DNA from: Actinacidiphila alni
GTDB lineage: Bacteria > Actinomycetota > Actinomycetes > Streptomycetales > Streptomycetaceae
Length of the DNA stretch: 64,000 nt
Direction: 5' to 3'
NCBI RefSeq assembly: GCF_900112845.1
Contig: NZ_FONG01000008.1
Location: 306,872-370,871 of the forward strand
Positions within the stretch are counted from its first letter, which is position 1. Every line of letters starts with the position of its first letter. A program made the translations under genes and the position numbers. This document shows positions 1 through 9,441 of the stretch, in pieces. Under the pieces are notes generated by a model, which ran no database searches, was not told where the DNA came from, and saw only the letters and a program-made list of their open reading frames with translations.

Positions 1-128
1 TGGATCGCCTCGAGCGACTCGAACTCCACACCCGCGCCCAACGCGTCGCCGATCGCCCCGCCGAGCAGGCATCCCCGCACGCGGCTGCGGAAGTCCTGCT
101 GCTGCGCGCGGCCCCAGACAGCGGTCAA
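1..128 (-). CDS. ADP-ribosylglycohydrolase family protein (N-terminus only)
   Basis: The window cuts this gene, leaving the first 42 codons. The translation contains GCLLGGAIGDALGAGVEFES, the typical N-terminal signature of the DraG/ARH family, which removes ADP-ribose from proteins or small molecules using two Mg ions. The start is fixed by sequence: an in-frame TGA lies 18 nt upstream and TTG is the only start codon after it, preceded by a GAAGGGG ribosome site. It lies downstream of the effector-module genes on the same strand, about 115 nt away. ADP-ribosylhydrolases can serve as immunity proteins in some toxin systems, but nothing here shows that. Confidence 0.75.
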   Translation of the reverse strand, partial: MTAVWGRAQQQDFRSRVRGCLLGGAIGDALGAGVEFESLEAI

Positions 129-243
129 AGCGGTCCCCTTCGATCAGCCCCGATCCGAACCCGTTCTGCGCCTGCACCATAGCCGACCCGACTGGGAGCG
201 GAAGGGGGCCGTGGGGTGTATGAGGCGCCCGGGCCCGCCGCCC

Positions 244-888
244 CTAAACCTTGTCCGGATCCGGTACGCACCGGACCGCGCAGGCGAGCGCGTCGAGGTC
301 GGGGAGGACGTCGAGGAAGCGCTGGTGGTCCCAGGCATACGTGAAGATGTGGACGTCAGTGTCGAACCCGTCATCGCGGAAGACGTAATTGGCCTGGTCG
401 TACCGGCCCGGCTGACCGGACTCCTCGGAATACCCGCTCCACAGGGCCCTGACGCCGGTTCCCAGGGCTTCGGTCTCGAACCACTCGGCGGCCGGCTGTG
501 TCGTCGCGGTCTCGGCGCCCCAATAGCCGTAGTACTGGAAAGCCTCTTCCCGTGTGCCCACGCGCTTCCACAGGCCGATGCCGACCGCGACCGGGATCTT
601 CGTCGAATCGCGGCAGTCGAAGAAGAGCTTGTGCGCCGCGGCCTTGCCCGCGAGTTCGTGCCGCGCCACGACGAGTGACCGCGCGAACGGCAGCACTTCC
701 TTCTTGACGACCCTTTTCGTCAGCTCATGGCCGGCCCGCCGTACCCGGTCGCCCGCGTAGTCGAAGGCCCACTCGGCGGCGTCGGCCCATTTGGTGCCCT
801 CGAACACGATCGGAATCGGAAACCACACGTCCCGGTCGTAATCGACCGCCGCCCAATTGTCGGTGACCTTGCGCTGGTCGAAACTCAC
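244..888 (-). CDS. Effector-module accessory protein B (module 1)
   Basis: 214 residues, no signal peptide or membrane segment, so probably cytoplasmic. I cannot name a family. The C-terminal stretch DVHIFTYAWDHQRFLDVLPD followed by LDALACAV lines up with DVLVLTAAPDPARVLRAMDD followed by IDAFARAL in the protein at 42805-43386, so the two are paralogues although their N-termini differ. The GTG start overlaps the stop of the upstream gene by 4 bases (GTGA), implying translational coupling. It is the last gene of module 1: WXG100-like protein, effector, accessory A, accessory B. Likely roles are effector chaperone or immunity protein; this is inference from position. Confidence 0.7.
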   Translation of the reverse strand: MSFDQRKVTDNWAAVDYDRDVWFPIPIVFEGTKWADAAEWAFDYAGDRVRRAGHELTKRVVKKEVLPFARSLVVARHELAGKAAAHKLFFDCRDSTKIPVAVGIGLWKRVGTREEAFQYYGYWGAETATTQPAAEWFETEALGTGVRALWSGYSEESGQPGRYDQANYVFRDDGFDTDVHIFTYAWDHQRFLDVLPDLDALACAVRCVPDPDKV

Positions 889-1499
889 ACTTCCTCCCGG
901 TCGTGCCGCTGTTCCTCGTACTGCCAGCGGAAGGTGCTCATGATCGCGTCGAACAGCGTGCAGAGCAGTTCCGCCACGTCGTCGTCCGGGCTGCCCTGTC
1001 CGAGGGTGGAAAAGGACGACAGCAGCCAGCTGTCGGCCGTGCCGGGGACGGGCAGCAGATATTCGACGCGGCGGGAGGCGTAGGCCACGTCGCGTTCCGG
1101 ATCGGCGTCGTACGTCCGCTCCGTGCGCATGCCGGGTGTACCGCCGAGGGTCGTCGGCCCGGCCCCTTCGGTCGTGGCGATGACCTCGGCCAGGACCTGG
1201 CCCGCGTCCGGGGCGCCCTGCTCGGCGAATTCGACGTACGAGATCAGGAAGGACGCGGGGAGATTGCGTTCGCGGTGGCCGAGGGGCAGGAAGAGGTCGA
1301 CGCCCGCATTGCGCCGGGCCTCGGCGACCGAACGCATCAGCCGGGCCTCGACCTCGCGCCGGTACTGCGCCACCTGATCCCGCCCATGTCTGGCGAAGGC
1401 CCGGTCGAGGAGTGCGGAGATCGCGCGTTCGGTGCCGCGCTGGACGGGGATCTTCTGCCATTCCCTGGGAACGACGAGCCGGTAGCCGGTCACGGTCAT
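885..1499 (-). CDS. Effector-module accessory protein A (module 1)
   Basis: 204 residues, cytoplasmic by appearance. It is a clear paralogue of the protein at 43383-43976. The N-terminus TVTGYRLVVPREW matches TVVGYTLVLPPGW, and the C-terminus LFDAIMSTFRWQ matches LFDALMTTFRWS, with a shared LPVPDxxxWLxxxFSTxGxG region between them. The ATG overlaps the stop of the upstream effector gene (ATGA) and its own stop overlaps the GTG of accessory B, so all three are probably translated as one unit. Repeated pairing with a WXG100-like protein and a T7SS-signal protein suggests a chaperone or adaptor for secretion. No catalytic motif is visible and the family is unknown to me. Confidence 0.75.
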   Translation of the reverse strand: MTVTGYRLVVPREWQKIPVQRGTERAISALLDRAFARHGRDQVAQYRREVEARLMRSVAEARRNAGVDLFLPLGHRERNLPASFLISYVEFAEQGAPDAGQVLAEVIATTEGAGPTTLGGTPGMRTERTYDADPERDVAYASRRVEYLLPVPGTADSWLLSSFSTLGQGSPDDDVAELLCTLFDAIMSTFRWQYEEQRHDREEV

Positions 1500-2385
1500 C
1501 GGCCGACCTCCGCCGTGGTCAGTTCCTTGAGCCGGGCGAAGGCGTCCCAGCGCGGCGCGGTGTCGCCCTCGACCTCGGGGTGCAGCGGGCCACCCTTGAA
1601 GCCGTTGCCCATCCAGTTGATCAGGTCGCTGCCGCCGCTCCAGTGGCCGAAGGCGCCGGGATTCCCTCGGCTGAGCACGTCGATGCCTTCGGTGGCGGCC
1701 TTGATCGCGGAGGTCGCGCCCTCCTCGAACTCCGACCCCGCCCGCAGCATCGACGCCACGCCCTCGGACAGCTCGACCGACGTGTCCATCACCCCCTTGA
1801 CCACCGTGCTGATCCGCAGCGTGGCGATCGCGACGATGTCGAGGCCGACGTCCATCCACGAGCCGTCGCCGCTCAGCGCGAGCGCCGTATGGCCCGCCAG
1901 GGCGCCGAGCATGAAAGCGGCGAGGACTCCGGTGGCGATGTCGAGGCCCGGGATGAACAGCGAGGCGATCACGAGGCCCGTGACGATCCACGTACAGATG
2001 TCGGCGAGGACCTTGATCAGGCCCGCGTGCTGGTGGACGAAGTCCTTGAAGCCGTCCCAGCGGCTGTCCTTGAGGCCGTCGTGCTCGGCGTCCTCGATGC
2101 GTTGCTTCCAGTGGCTCGCGCGGTCGTCGCGGTGCTGCTTGATGTCGGCCAACTGGCGCCTGGCGGCGGCAAGTTCGCCCTGGGCGGCGTCGCGGGCGTG
2201 GGCCGCCTTCCGCTGCTCGGGGGTCGGGGCAGCAGGGGTGCCGGGGGCGTCGGGATGTGGGCCCGGGTCCACATGGCCATCCGGCTCAGGCGCGTGGCCT
2301 CGGCGCGGACTTCGTACGGGTCGCCGGGTATCGGGTCGCGGCTCTCGTCCAGTACGTCCCATTCGGGGTCGGGCGGCCTGCTCAT
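1496..2385 (-). pseudogene. T7SS-signal effector-like protein, broken by frameshift or internal deletion (module 1)
   Basis: The first 37 codons (from ATG 2385) encode an N-terminus with DPIPGDPYEVRAEATRLSRM, matching DPTPGDPEAIRAEVAHMKRL in the intact paralogue at 44392-45711. Near 2272-2275 similarity jumps to another frame, which then runs to 1496 with a helical region, two membrane segments and LSGDGSWMDVGLDIVAIATL, matching AAGDGSWLDIGMDVFGLLTM of the paralogue. About 80-90 residues of the helical secretion domain are missing at the junction, so the lesion looks like an out-of-frame deletion rather than one lost base. Alternatively a GTG at 2272 restarts translation and gives a 258-residue protein without the secretion signal. 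The C-terminal tip of the paralogue is also absent. Confidence 0.6.
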
Positions 2386-2699
2386 GGGTGCTGCTTCTCC
2401 CCGGATCCGTGGTGGACGCCGCCCTTGGACTCGTCGGCGAGCTTCTTGTCGACGTCCTTGAACGCCTCCATCGTCTTCTCGGCCATCTCGCCCATCGCCT
2501 GGATCCTGTCCAGCAGTTTGTGCCGGTGGTAGTTCCAGTTGTGGGCGAAGTCGTGCATGGCGTGGGCCATGTCGCCGCTGCCGAGCGCGTCCTTGACGTC
2601 GTCCTGGTGGTCGCCGGTGTCCTCCAGTTCGCGCTGGATGGACTTGAGATCGCGCGTCGATTCCTCGAGCCGGTCGTAGGAGACCTTGAGGTCCGTCAT
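2382..2699 (-). CDS. WXG100-like small helical protein (module 1)
   Basis: 105 residues, mostly predicted helix with a break near the middle. Trp55 sits in HNWNYHRHKLL, equivalent to NNWAWYRKKLL (Trp55) in the 45717-45992 protein and DDWHYGIKQIG (Trp56) in the 63478-63789 protein. All three also begin M-x-D-L-K/Q. They are therefore a single family of ESX-sized helical hairpin proteins with a NWx[YW] turn in place of the classical WXG. Such proteins usually dimerise and accompany T7SS substrates. Its stop overlaps the start of the effector (ATGA). It heads the module 1 operon, so the promoter should lie in 2700-2908. Confidence 0.75.
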   Translation of the reverse strand: MTDLKVSYDRLEESTRDLKSIQRELEDTGDHQDDVKDALGSGDMAHAMHDFAHNWNYHRHKLLDRIQAMGEMAEKTMEAFKDVDKKLADESKGGVHHGSGEKQHP

Positions 2700-2908
2700 C
2701 GCCGCCCGCCGCTCCCCCCGTGTACCGCTTCCACTTGCGCATCTGGCCGCGCGTGAGCACCGCGTGACACTGGGTGCACACGTGCAACCCTCACCTATCG
2801 GCGGGAGAGGGGCCAGGCTCCCGGGGAAGCTTTGCGGGGGTTTTGCAGGTGCGCGGGGTTCCGTTGACGCCGGTCACAGGGTCGGCGGCCCGCGCGGCGG
2901 ACGTACGG

Positions 2909-5488
2909 TCAGTCGCCCAGGACCGGGAGCAGCTCCGGGAGGTGGCCGTCCGAGGCGAGGCCGGCGGCGAGGCGTTCTTCCGGGACCTCGCCGTAGAGGG
3001 TGGTGCGCTGGCGGGCGGGGCGGCCGGCGGCCTCGGCGATGGCGACGAGGTCGCGGATCGAGCGGTAGGAGCCGTAACTGGAGCCCGCCATACGGGAGAT
3101 GGTCTCCTCCATCAGCGTGCCGCCGAGGTCGTTGGCGCCGGAGCGGAGCATTTCGGCGGCGCCGTCCGCGCCGAGCTTGACCCAGCTGGTCTGGATGTTG
3201 GTGATGTGCGGGTGGAGCAGCAGGCGGGCCATGGCGGTGACGGCGCGGTTGTCGCGGGCGGTCGGTCCGGGGCGGGCGATGCCGGCCAGATAGACGGGCG
3301 CGTTGGTGTGGATGAAGGGGAGGGTGACGAATTCGGTGAAGCCGCCGGTCTCCTGCTGGATGCGGGCGAGCAGGCGCAGGTGGCCGAGCCAGTGGTGCGG
3401 CTGGTCGACGTGGCCGTACATCATCGTGGACGAGGACCGTATGCCCAGGGCGTGGGCGGCCTTGACGACCTCGATCCAGGTGGCGGTGGGCAGTTTGCCC
3501 TTGGTGAGGACCCAGCGGACCTCGTCGTCGAGGATCTCGGCGGCGGTGCCGGGGATGGAGTCAAGGCCGGCCTCCTTGGCGGCGGCCAGCCAGTCGCCGA
3601 TCGACATCCCGGTACGGGTGGCGCCGTTGACGACCTCCATCGGTGAGAAGGCGTGCATGTGCATGCCCGGGACGCGGGTCTTGACGGCCCGCGCGATGTC
3701 GAAATACGCGGTGCCCGGCAGGTCGGGGTGGATGCCGCCCTGCATGCAGACCTCGGTGGCGCCGACGTCCCACGCCTGCTGGACGCGGTCGGCGACCTGC
3801 TCCATGGACAGGGTGTACGCGTCGGCGTCGGTGCGGCGCTGCGCGAAGGCGCAGAAACGGCAGCCGGTGTAGCAGACGTTGGTGAAGTTGATGTTGCGGG
3901 TGACGACGTACGTCACCTCGTCGCCGACGACCGCGCGCCGCAGGTCGTCGGCGATGCGGCAGAGCGCGTCCAGGGCGGGTCCGTCGGCGTGCAGCAGGGC
4001 CAGCGCCTCGGCGTCGGTGAGGCGGGTCGGGTCGTCGGCGGCCACCTTGAGGGCGGCCATGACGTCGGCGTCGACCCGGTCGGGGACCATGCCGGGGGCG
4101 GCCTGCTCCTTGATCTCCGACCAGTCGCCGTACACCTCGTCGAAGTCGTCGCGGCGGTCGCCCGTACGCCCTTCGGTGTCGATGGTGCGGTGCAGGTCGG
4201 TGCGGCCGGTGGGCGCCAGCGAGAAGCCCTCGTCGGGCTCCTGCCACGGGCGGCCCTCGACGGCCGCGCCCTCGACGGCGAGTCCGGTGGCGGGGTCGGC
4301 GAGCGCGCCCACGTGCGGCAGCAGCCGCGGGTCGAGCCAGGGCTCGCCGCGCTGGATGAACTCCGGGTAGATCGTGAGGCGTTCCCGCAGGGCGAAGCCG
4401 GACTCGGCGGTACGGGCGGCGAGTTCGTCGATCTGCGGCCAGGGGCGTTCGGGGTTGACGTGGTCGGGGGTGAGCGGCGAGACGCCGCCCCAGTCGTCGA
4501 TGCCTGCCTCGATGAAGCGGGCGTATTCGCCGTCGACGAGATTCGGCGGCGCCTGGATGCGGGCGGCCGGGCCGAGCACGATCCTGGCGACGGCGATGGC
4601 CGCGGCCAGCTCCTCCAGTTCGGCGTCGGGCATGCCGCGCATCGCGGTGTCCGGCTTGGCGCGGAAGTTCTGGATGATGACTTCCTGGACGCCGTGGTAG
4701 CGGCGGGCGGTCCTGCGGATCGCGAAGAGCGAGTCGGCGCGCTCCTCGTACGTCTCGCCGATGCCGATGAGGATGCCGGTGGTGAACGGCACATTGGAGC
4801 GGCCCGCGTCCTCCAGGACGCGCAGCCGGACGGCCGGTTCCTTGTCGGGCGAGCCGTAGTGCGGGCCGCCGGGCTCGGACCACAGCCGGGTCGCGGTGGT
4901 CTCCAGCATCATGCCCATGGACGGTGCGACGGGCTTGAGCCGTTGCAGGTCGGTCCAGCTCAGCACACCGGGGTTGAGGTGCGGCAGCAGGCCCGTCTCC
5001 TCCAGCACCCGGATCGACATGGCGCGCACATACGCGAGCGTGTCGTCGTAGCCGTGCGCGTCGAGCCATTCGCGGGCTTCGGGCCAGCGGTCCTCGGGGC
5101 GGTCGCCGAGGGTGAACAGCGCTTCCTTGCAGCCCATTTCGGCGCCGCGCCGGGCGATGTCCAGCACCTCGTCCGGCGACAGATACAGGCCGTGGCCTTC
5201 GCGGCGGAGTTTGCCGGGCACCGTCACGAAAGTGCAGTAATGGCATTTGTCACGGCACAGCCGGGTCAGCGGAATGAAGACCTTCCGCGAATACGTGATG
5301 ACTCCGGGACGTCCCACCGCTTCCAACCCCGCGTCCCGCAGCCGCGCCGCGATGCCCGCGAGTCTGGTCAGGTCCTGGCCACGGGCCTGGAGCAGCACGG
5401 CGGCCTCGCCCGTGTCCAGGGCGACGCCTTCGTCCGCGCGGTGCAGGGCACGGCGCATGGCATTGGCAGTGGGCGTCTGCGAAGTCAT
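2909..5488 (-). CDS. fbiC: Bifunctional FO synthase (CofG/CofH fusion)
   Basis: 859 residues, the normal size for the actinobacterial fused enzyme. It makes FO (7,8-didemethyl-8-hydroxy-5-deazariboflavin), the chromophore of cofactor F420, from tyrosine and 5-amino-6-ribitylaminouracil. Two radical-SAM cores are visible. The N-terminal CofG-like half has CRDKCHYC (Cys78, 82, 85) and the C-terminal CofH-like half has CYTGCRFC (Cys539, 543, 546). I chose ATG 5488, preceded by CTCGGAG; an upstream in-frame extension of 52 residues has no family similarity. The neighbouring gene encodes an F420-type oxidoreductase. In S. coelicolor fbiC also lies near afsR, as I recall. Confidence 0.95.
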   Translation of the reverse strand: MTSQTPTANAMRRALHRADEGVALDTGEAAVLLQARGQDLTRLAGIAARLRDAGLEAVGRPGVITYSRKVFIPLTRLCRDKCHYCTFVTVPGKLRREGHGLYLSPDEVLDIARRGAEMGCKEALFTLGDRPEDRWPEAREWLDAHGYDDTLAYVRAMSIRVLEETGLLPHLNPGVLSWTDLQRLKPVAPSMGMMLETTATRLWSEPGGPHYGSPDKEPAVRLRVLEDAGRSNVPFTTGILIGIGETYEERADSLFAIRRTARRYHGVQEVIIQNFRAKPDTAMRGMPDAELEELAAAIAVARIVLGPAARIQAPPNLVDGEYARFIEAGIDDWGGVSPLTPDHVNPERPWPQIDELAARTAESGFALRERLTIYPEFIQRGEPWLDPRLLPHVGALADPATGLAVEGAAVEGRPWQEPDEGFSLAPTGRTDLHRTIDTEGRTGDRRDDFDEVYGDWSEIKEQAAPGMVPDRVDADVMAALKVAADDPTRLTDAEALALLHADGPALDALCRIADDLRRAVVGDEVTYVVTRNINFTNVCYTGCRFCAFAQRRTDADAYTLSMEQVADRVQQAWDVGATEVCMQGGIHPDLPGTAYFDIARAVKTRVPGMHMHAFSPMEVVNGATRTGMSIGDWLAAAKEAGLDSIPGTAAEILDDEVRWVLTKGKLPTATWIEVVKAAHALGIRSSSTMMYGHVDQPHHWLGHLRLLARIQQETGGFTEFVTLPFIHTNAPVYLAGIARPGPTARDNRAVTAMARLLLHPHITNIQTSWVKLGADGAAEMLRSGANDLGGTLMEETISRMAGSSYGSYRSIRDLVAIAEAAGRPARQRTTLYGEVPEERLAAGLASDGHLPELLPVLGD

Positions 5489-5600
5489 TCTCCGAGGATA
5501 GGCGGCACCGCCGACACATGGCCGCTTCCGCCGGCCGGCACCGGCCGATATCGCTGTCGGCAATATCACCCGGCGACCGGGCCCGCGGAGGAATAGTCCG

Positions 5601-6431
5601 TCACAAATACTGCGCGTAGTCGTCGAGCGTGCGCAGCACTTCACCGGTCCCGGCGTGCGGCAGCTGCACGATGATCTCCTCGATGCCGAGGTCGCGGAAG
5701 CGGGCGATCTTGCCGGGGGCGGGGCTCACGGCGGTCGGCACCACGACCGGGCCCTCGGGTCCGCGGCCCGCTTCTTCCCACGCACGGCGGAGTTTCGGCA
5801 ACGCCTCACCCAGACCGCCGCCTCCGATCGGCATCCAGCCGTCGGCGTAATCCGTCACATGGCTGAAGACCTTCGGTCCCGCCATGCCGCCCACCAGGGT
5901 GCGCACCCGGCCGCCGGCCGGCTTCGGATACGCGTGGCTGGCCTGCACCGACGCGAATTCGCCGGCATGGGCGACGGGTTCGTCCGACCACAGCGCGCGC
6001 ATCACCGCCATCCGGTCGCGTACCAGCTCGCGCCTGCGCCGCCAGTCGCTCACCCCGTGGTCGGCGGCCTCCTCCACGTTCCAGCCGAAGCCCACCCCCA
6101 GGGTGAAGCGTCCGCCCGACACATGGTCGAGCGTCGCGATCTCCTTGGCGAGCACGATCGGGTCGCGCTGCGCCACCAGTGTGATCGCCGTCCCCACCTC
6201 CAGCCGCTCGGTCACCGCCACCGCCGTGGCCAGCGCGACGAACGGGTCCAGCATCCGCCCGTACTCCTCCGGCAGGGGCTCCCCCGCCGGGTAGGGCGTC
6301 GCCCGCGACACCGGGATGTGCGTGTGCTCGGGCAGATACAGCCCGGCGAAGCCGCGCTGCTCCAACTCCCGCGCGAGCCGCACCGGTCCGATGGTCCGGT
6401 CGGTCAGGAAGATCGTGGCGGCGATCCGCAC
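5601..6431 (-). CDS. LLM-class F420-dependent oxidoreductase
   Basis: 276 residues, typical for this luciferase-like monooxygenase subfamily. The TIM-barrel pattern is evident: an N-terminal strand ending [11 protein letters not shown], then [20 protein letters not shown], then [17 protein letters not shown], the usual F420-binding neighbourhood, and a C-terminal [10 protein letters not shown]. The substrate cannot be deduced. Start GTG 6431 is chosen because GGAGGTG lies 6 nt upstream; a longer form to 6503 has no support. It is transcribed toward fbiC, which makes the cofactor such enzymes use, with a 112-nt gap, so co-transcription is possible. Confidence 0.85.
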   Translation of the reverse strand: MRIAATIFLTDRTIGPVRLARELEQRGFAGLYLPEHTHIPVSRATPYPAGEPLPEEYGRMLDPFVALATAVAVTERLEVGTAITLVAQRDPIVLAKEIATLDHVSGGRFTLGVGFGWNVEEAADHGVSDWRRRRELVRDRMAVMRALWSDEPVAHAGEFASVQASHAYPKPAGGRVRTLVGGMAGPKVFSHVTDYADGWMPIGGGGLGEALPKLRRAWEEAGRGPEGPVVVPTAVSPAPGKIARFRDLGIEEIIVQLPHAGTGEVLRTLDDYAQYL

Positions 6432-6566
6432 GGGGCACCTCCGGTGGTTGGGTGCCCCGATCCTCTCGCGGCGCGGGGTGCGCGGGTGCGGTATCGACCT
6501 CATGTGTCGGTCTGTTGCTCAGGAGGCTGCCACTCTCCCGTCACCCGGGAGGGTGAGCGTGGCGGG

Positions 6567-8123
6567 ATGGACCGACGCGACGTACTGAAGTTCTCCGCAC
6601 TCGCGGGCGCCACCGGCGTCCTTACGCTGGCTCCCGTGAACTTCGCGGAAGCGGCGGAAGCAGACGGATCGGACCGCGGCACCGGATCGGGCGGCCCCGC
6701 GGGGCCGGGCGGCGGTCCGGGGCAGCCGGACCTGACCCGTACGGTGACCGGTCATCTGGCCACCGGGGCGGCGGACTTCGTGTACCTGCCGGTGAAGGTG
6801 CCGCGCGGGGTGCGGCAGATCGCCGTGTCGTACGGCTACGACCGGCCGGCGGTGCCCGCGGGGACGGTCGGGAACGCGTGCGACATCGGGATCTTCGACC
6901 AGCGCGGTACGGAGCTGGGTTCGCGCGGCTTCCGCGGCTGGTCGGGCGGGGCGCGCACGGAGTTCGCGATCAGCGCGGGCGAGGCGACGCCGGGGTATCT
7001 GGCCGGGCCGGTGGAGGCCGGGACGTGGCATGTGATCCTCGGGCCGTACACGGTGGCGCCGCAGGGGCTCGACTATTCGGTGACGATCACGCTGAGCTTC
7101 GGCGCGCCCGGTGAGCCGCTGGTGCCGTCGTACCCGCCGGAGCGGGCGCCGGGGCGCGGCCGGGACTGGTACCGCGGCGACTGCCATCTGCACACCGTGC
7201 ACTCCGACGGCAGGCGGACGCTGGAGCAACTGGTGGCGCTGGCCCGGGAGGCCGGGCTGGACTTCATCAACTCCAGTGACCACAACACCAGTTCGGCGCA
7301 CGCCTACCTCGGGCCGCTGGCCGGGGACGACCTGCTGGTGCTGACCGGCGAAGAGGTCACGACGCGCAACGGCCACTATCTGGCGATCGGTACGGACCCC
7401 GGTACGTGGGTGGACTGGCGCTACCGGTCCCGCGACGACGCCTTCGAGCGTTTCGTGCGGCAGATCCACCGCGCCGACGGCATCGTGGTGCCGGCGCACC
7501 CGTACGGCACGAGCCTGGCGAGCCAGTGGAAGTTCGGCTACGACGAGGCCGACGCCATCGAGGTGTGGAACGGCCCCTGGACGCCGGACGACGAGGTGTC
7601 CCTGCTGACCTGGGACAATCTGCTGACGGGCGCGGCGCGCGGCGACGGGCACTGGATCCCCGCGATGGGCAACTCCGACGCCCACCGCGACCCCGATGTG
7701 GTCGGCCTGCCGCAGACGGTCGTCCTCGCGGACGGCCTGGACCGGCGCTCCCTCCAGGCCGGCATCCGCGCCGGGCGCTCCTGGATCGCCGAATCCGCCG
7801 CCGTACAGCTGGCGTTCACCGCTTCCGGGCCGCGCGGCGAGCACGCGGGCATCGGCGAGCGGCTGTCCGTCGCGGACGACGTGGACATCACCGTCCGCCT
7901 CGACGTCTCCGGTGTCCCCGCCGACTCCCTGATCCGGCTGGTCACCGACGAGGGCCAGCTCTTCGCCGAGCCGCTCCCCGCCTCGGGCACCGTCGAGTGG
8001 ACCACCACGGCGTCCTACTCCTCCTACGTCCGCGCCGAGGTCCGCCACCCGGTCCCCGCCGGTTCCCCGCTCCCGGGCCCGGCGGCGGCGATCACCAATC
8101 CGATCTGGCTGGGCCGCGAGTAG
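6567..8123 (+). CDS. Tat-exported CehA/McbA-type PHP metallohydrolase
   Basis: 518 residues. The N-terminus MDRRDVLKFSALAG followed by a hydrophobic stretch and AEAA is a twin-arginine signal, so the enzyme is exported folded with its metals. Residues ~50-190 resemble a beta-sandwich domain. From ~205 a PHP domain begins with GDCHLHTVHSDG, then DFINSSDHNT, a GEEVTT segment, VVPAHPYGT and AMGNSDAHRD, supplying the His/Asp/Glu metal ligands of the CehA/McbA group. These act as phosphoesterases or carbamate/ester hydrolases; the substrate is unknown. The gene is divergent from the F420 oxidoreductase and convergent with the next gene. Confidence 0.85.
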   Translation: MDRRDVLKFSALAGATGVLTLAPVNFAEAAEADGSDRGTGSGGPAGPGGGPGQPDLTRTVTGHLATGAADFVYLPVKVPRGVRQIAVSYGYDRPAVPAGTVGNACDIGIFDQRGTELGSRGFRGWSGGARTEFAISAGEATPGYLAGPVEAGTWHVILGPYTVAPQGLDYSVTITLSFGAPGEPLVPSYPPERAPGRGRDWYRGDCHLHTVHSDGRRTLEQLVALAREAGLDFINSSDHNTSSAHAYLGPLAGDDLLVLTGEEVTTRNGHYLAIGTDPGTWVDWRYRSRDDAFERFVRQIHRADGIVVPAHPYGTSLASQWKFGYDEADAIEVWNGPWTPDDEVSLLTWDNLLTGAARGDGHWIPAMGNSDAHRDPDVVGLPQTVVLADGLDRRSLQAGIRAGRSWIAESAAVQLAFTASGPRGEHAGIGERLSVADDVDITVRLDVSGVPADSLIRLVTDEGQLFAEPLPASGTVEWTTTASYSSYVRAEVRHPVPAGSPLPGPAAAITNPIWLGRE

Positions 8124-8169
8124 GTACGTACGCGCCTGCCTCCGTCCGTACGGCGCGCGCTCCGCGCTG

Positions 8170-8775
8170 TCAGGCGGGGGCGCCGAGCGGCGGGTGGTCG
8201 AGCACGCGGGGCTTGTACTCGACCAGTTGGATGCCGCCCTCGAAGGTGCGGTGCTCGGTCATCTCCAGGGCCACGTCCGGATAGCCGTCGTAGATGCGTT
8301 CCTCTCCCGTGGCCCCGGTGATCACCGGGAACATCACGACCCGGAAGCGGTCGACGAGTCCGGCACTCAGCAGTGACCGGCACAGACTGAGGCTGCCGAT
8401 CGTGCTGAGGATCCCGGATCCGCTCGACTTCAGGGCGCGGACCGCCCCGACGGCGTCGTCACGGACGAGCGTGGAATTCGCCCACGTCAGCGGCGCCTCC
8501 AGGGTGGAGGAGAAGACCACCTTGGCGGCCCGCGTGAGTTCGTCGACCGACGCCTCCTCCTCGGGCCTGAACTCCTCCTGCCCGCCCGGCACCTCGCCCG
8601 CCGCGAAGCCCGACATCAGCCGGTAGGTGTTCGCCCCCATCAGATACGTGACCTCGGGCTGCTCGCCGAGCCACGCGAGATACTCCGGGCTTTCCAGTCC
8701 CCAGAACCCGGGCCACCCTTCACCCGACGCATAGCCGTCGAGCGAGGTGATGAAGTCGACGAGAAGCTCCGACAT
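8170..8775 (-). CDS. Dihydrofolate reductase-family protein (RibD C-terminal fold)
   Basis: 201 residues. It starts MSELLVDFITSLDGYASG and contains YLMGANTYRLM, KVVFSSTLE, a GSGILSTIGSLSLCRSLLSA segment and a C-terminal GGIQLVEYKP, the usual landmarks of the RibD C-terminal domain/YyaP-type DHFR-like family. It probably binds NADPH. The physiological substrate of these stand-alone proteins is generally unknown. Convergent with the PHP hydrolase, with 46 nt between the stops. Confidence 0.85.
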   Translation of the reverse strand: MSELLVDFITSLDGYASGEGWPGFWGLESPEYLAWLGEQPEVTYLMGANTYRLMSGFAAGEVPGGQEEFRPEEEASVDELTRAAKVVFSSTLEAPLTWANSTLVRDDAVGAVRALKSSGSGILSTIGSLSLCRSLLSAGLVDRFRVVMFPVITGATGEERIYDGYPDVALEMTEHRTFEGGIQLVEYKPRVLDHPPLGAPA

Positions 8776-8834
8776 GGCGCTGTCCTTTCCAGTCCTGATG
8801 TGTCACGACCTTGGACCGTCCGGGCCCCGAAAAC

Positions 8835-9233
8835 TCATCGGTCGCCCAGCGGAAGGTGCGCCCATACCGTTTTGCCGGGCGAGCGCGGCCGTACGCCCCA
8901 CTTCGCCGACAGCGCCTCCACGATCACCAGGCCGCGTCCGCCGAGGGCCTCCGGGTCGAGTGCGGCGGGCTTCTCGGGCATCGCCCACTGGTAGGAGTCA
9001 CCGACTTCGATGACGAGGACGCCGTCGCGGCGGCGTAAGCCGAGCTCGAAATATTCCCCGATGCCGGTCGCGTGGGCGACGACGTTGGTGGCCAGCTCGC
9101 TGGTGATGAGGGTGGCGGGCTCGATCAGCGGGCCCAACTTCCAGGTTGTGAGGGTGGTTTCGACGTGCCGTCGGGCCGCCGGTACGGAGCTGCGGCGGAT
9201 CCGGAATGTCTCGATGTGCGTGCGTCCTGACAT
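8835..9233 (-). CDS. RsbW-like ATP-binding regulatory protein
   Basis: 132 residues forming one GHKL-type ATPase domain. The N box is SELATNVVAHA, followed by VLIVEVGDS-type and GGRGLVIVEALSAKWG (G1/G2) motifs. Such small proteins are kinases or sequestering partners of anti-anti-sigma or helix-turn-helix regulators. It is divergent from an XRE regulator and a DUF397 protein. This triad is repeated many times in Streptomyces, the whiJ locus being the best-known example, and is linked to control of development. Any true kinase activity is unproven. Confidence 0.85.
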   Translation of the reverse strand: MSGRTHIETFRIRRSSVPAARRHVETTLTTWKLGPLIEPATLITSELATNVVAHATGIGEYFELGLRRRDGVLVIEVGDSYQWAMPEKPAALDPEALGGRGLVIVEALSAKWGVRPRSPGKTVWAHLPLGDR

Positions 9234-9441
9234 GCGTCCCCCTGGGGGTGCGGCAGACGGATGGGGTCACCAACGGTCCCGGAACGGGAACACCGTGTGA
9301 CGTATGCAACGCTAGACGGGCGGGTGCGTAGTTCGCAATAGTTCGCGCATGCAGACTTGCAAATTATGCCCTGCTGCAACTTTGTGGCCGTACTTGTCCG
9401 TTGTCGGGCAGACTGATCACCCAGAGTGGAAGAGGGGGAAC
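9234..9441. promoter_or_regulatory. Divergent promoter region of the RsbW-like/XRE pair with short repeats
   Basis: The region is richer in A/T than its surroundings. It contains a direct repeat TAGTTCGC at 9329-9336 and 9339-9346 (10-base period, same helix face) and an inverted pair TTGCA (9357-9361)/TGCAA (9375-9379). Either could be an operator for the XRE protein encoded at 9442. No start site can be assigned from the sequence alone. Confidence 0.4.

Noticed and set aside
903..2756. Long plus-strand open frame antisense to module 1
   Set aside because: Shadow of real minus-strand genes: GC-rich third positions leave long stop-free frames. The minus-strand frames have paralogues, ribosome sites and ATGA overlaps; this one has no recognisable domain.
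2382..2787. Frame starting with a CxxC motif (VHVCTQCHAVL) upstream of the WXG100-like gene
   Set aside because: It runs out of frame through the WXG100-like gene, which has clear paralogues; no independent stop or ribosome site supports a separate protein.
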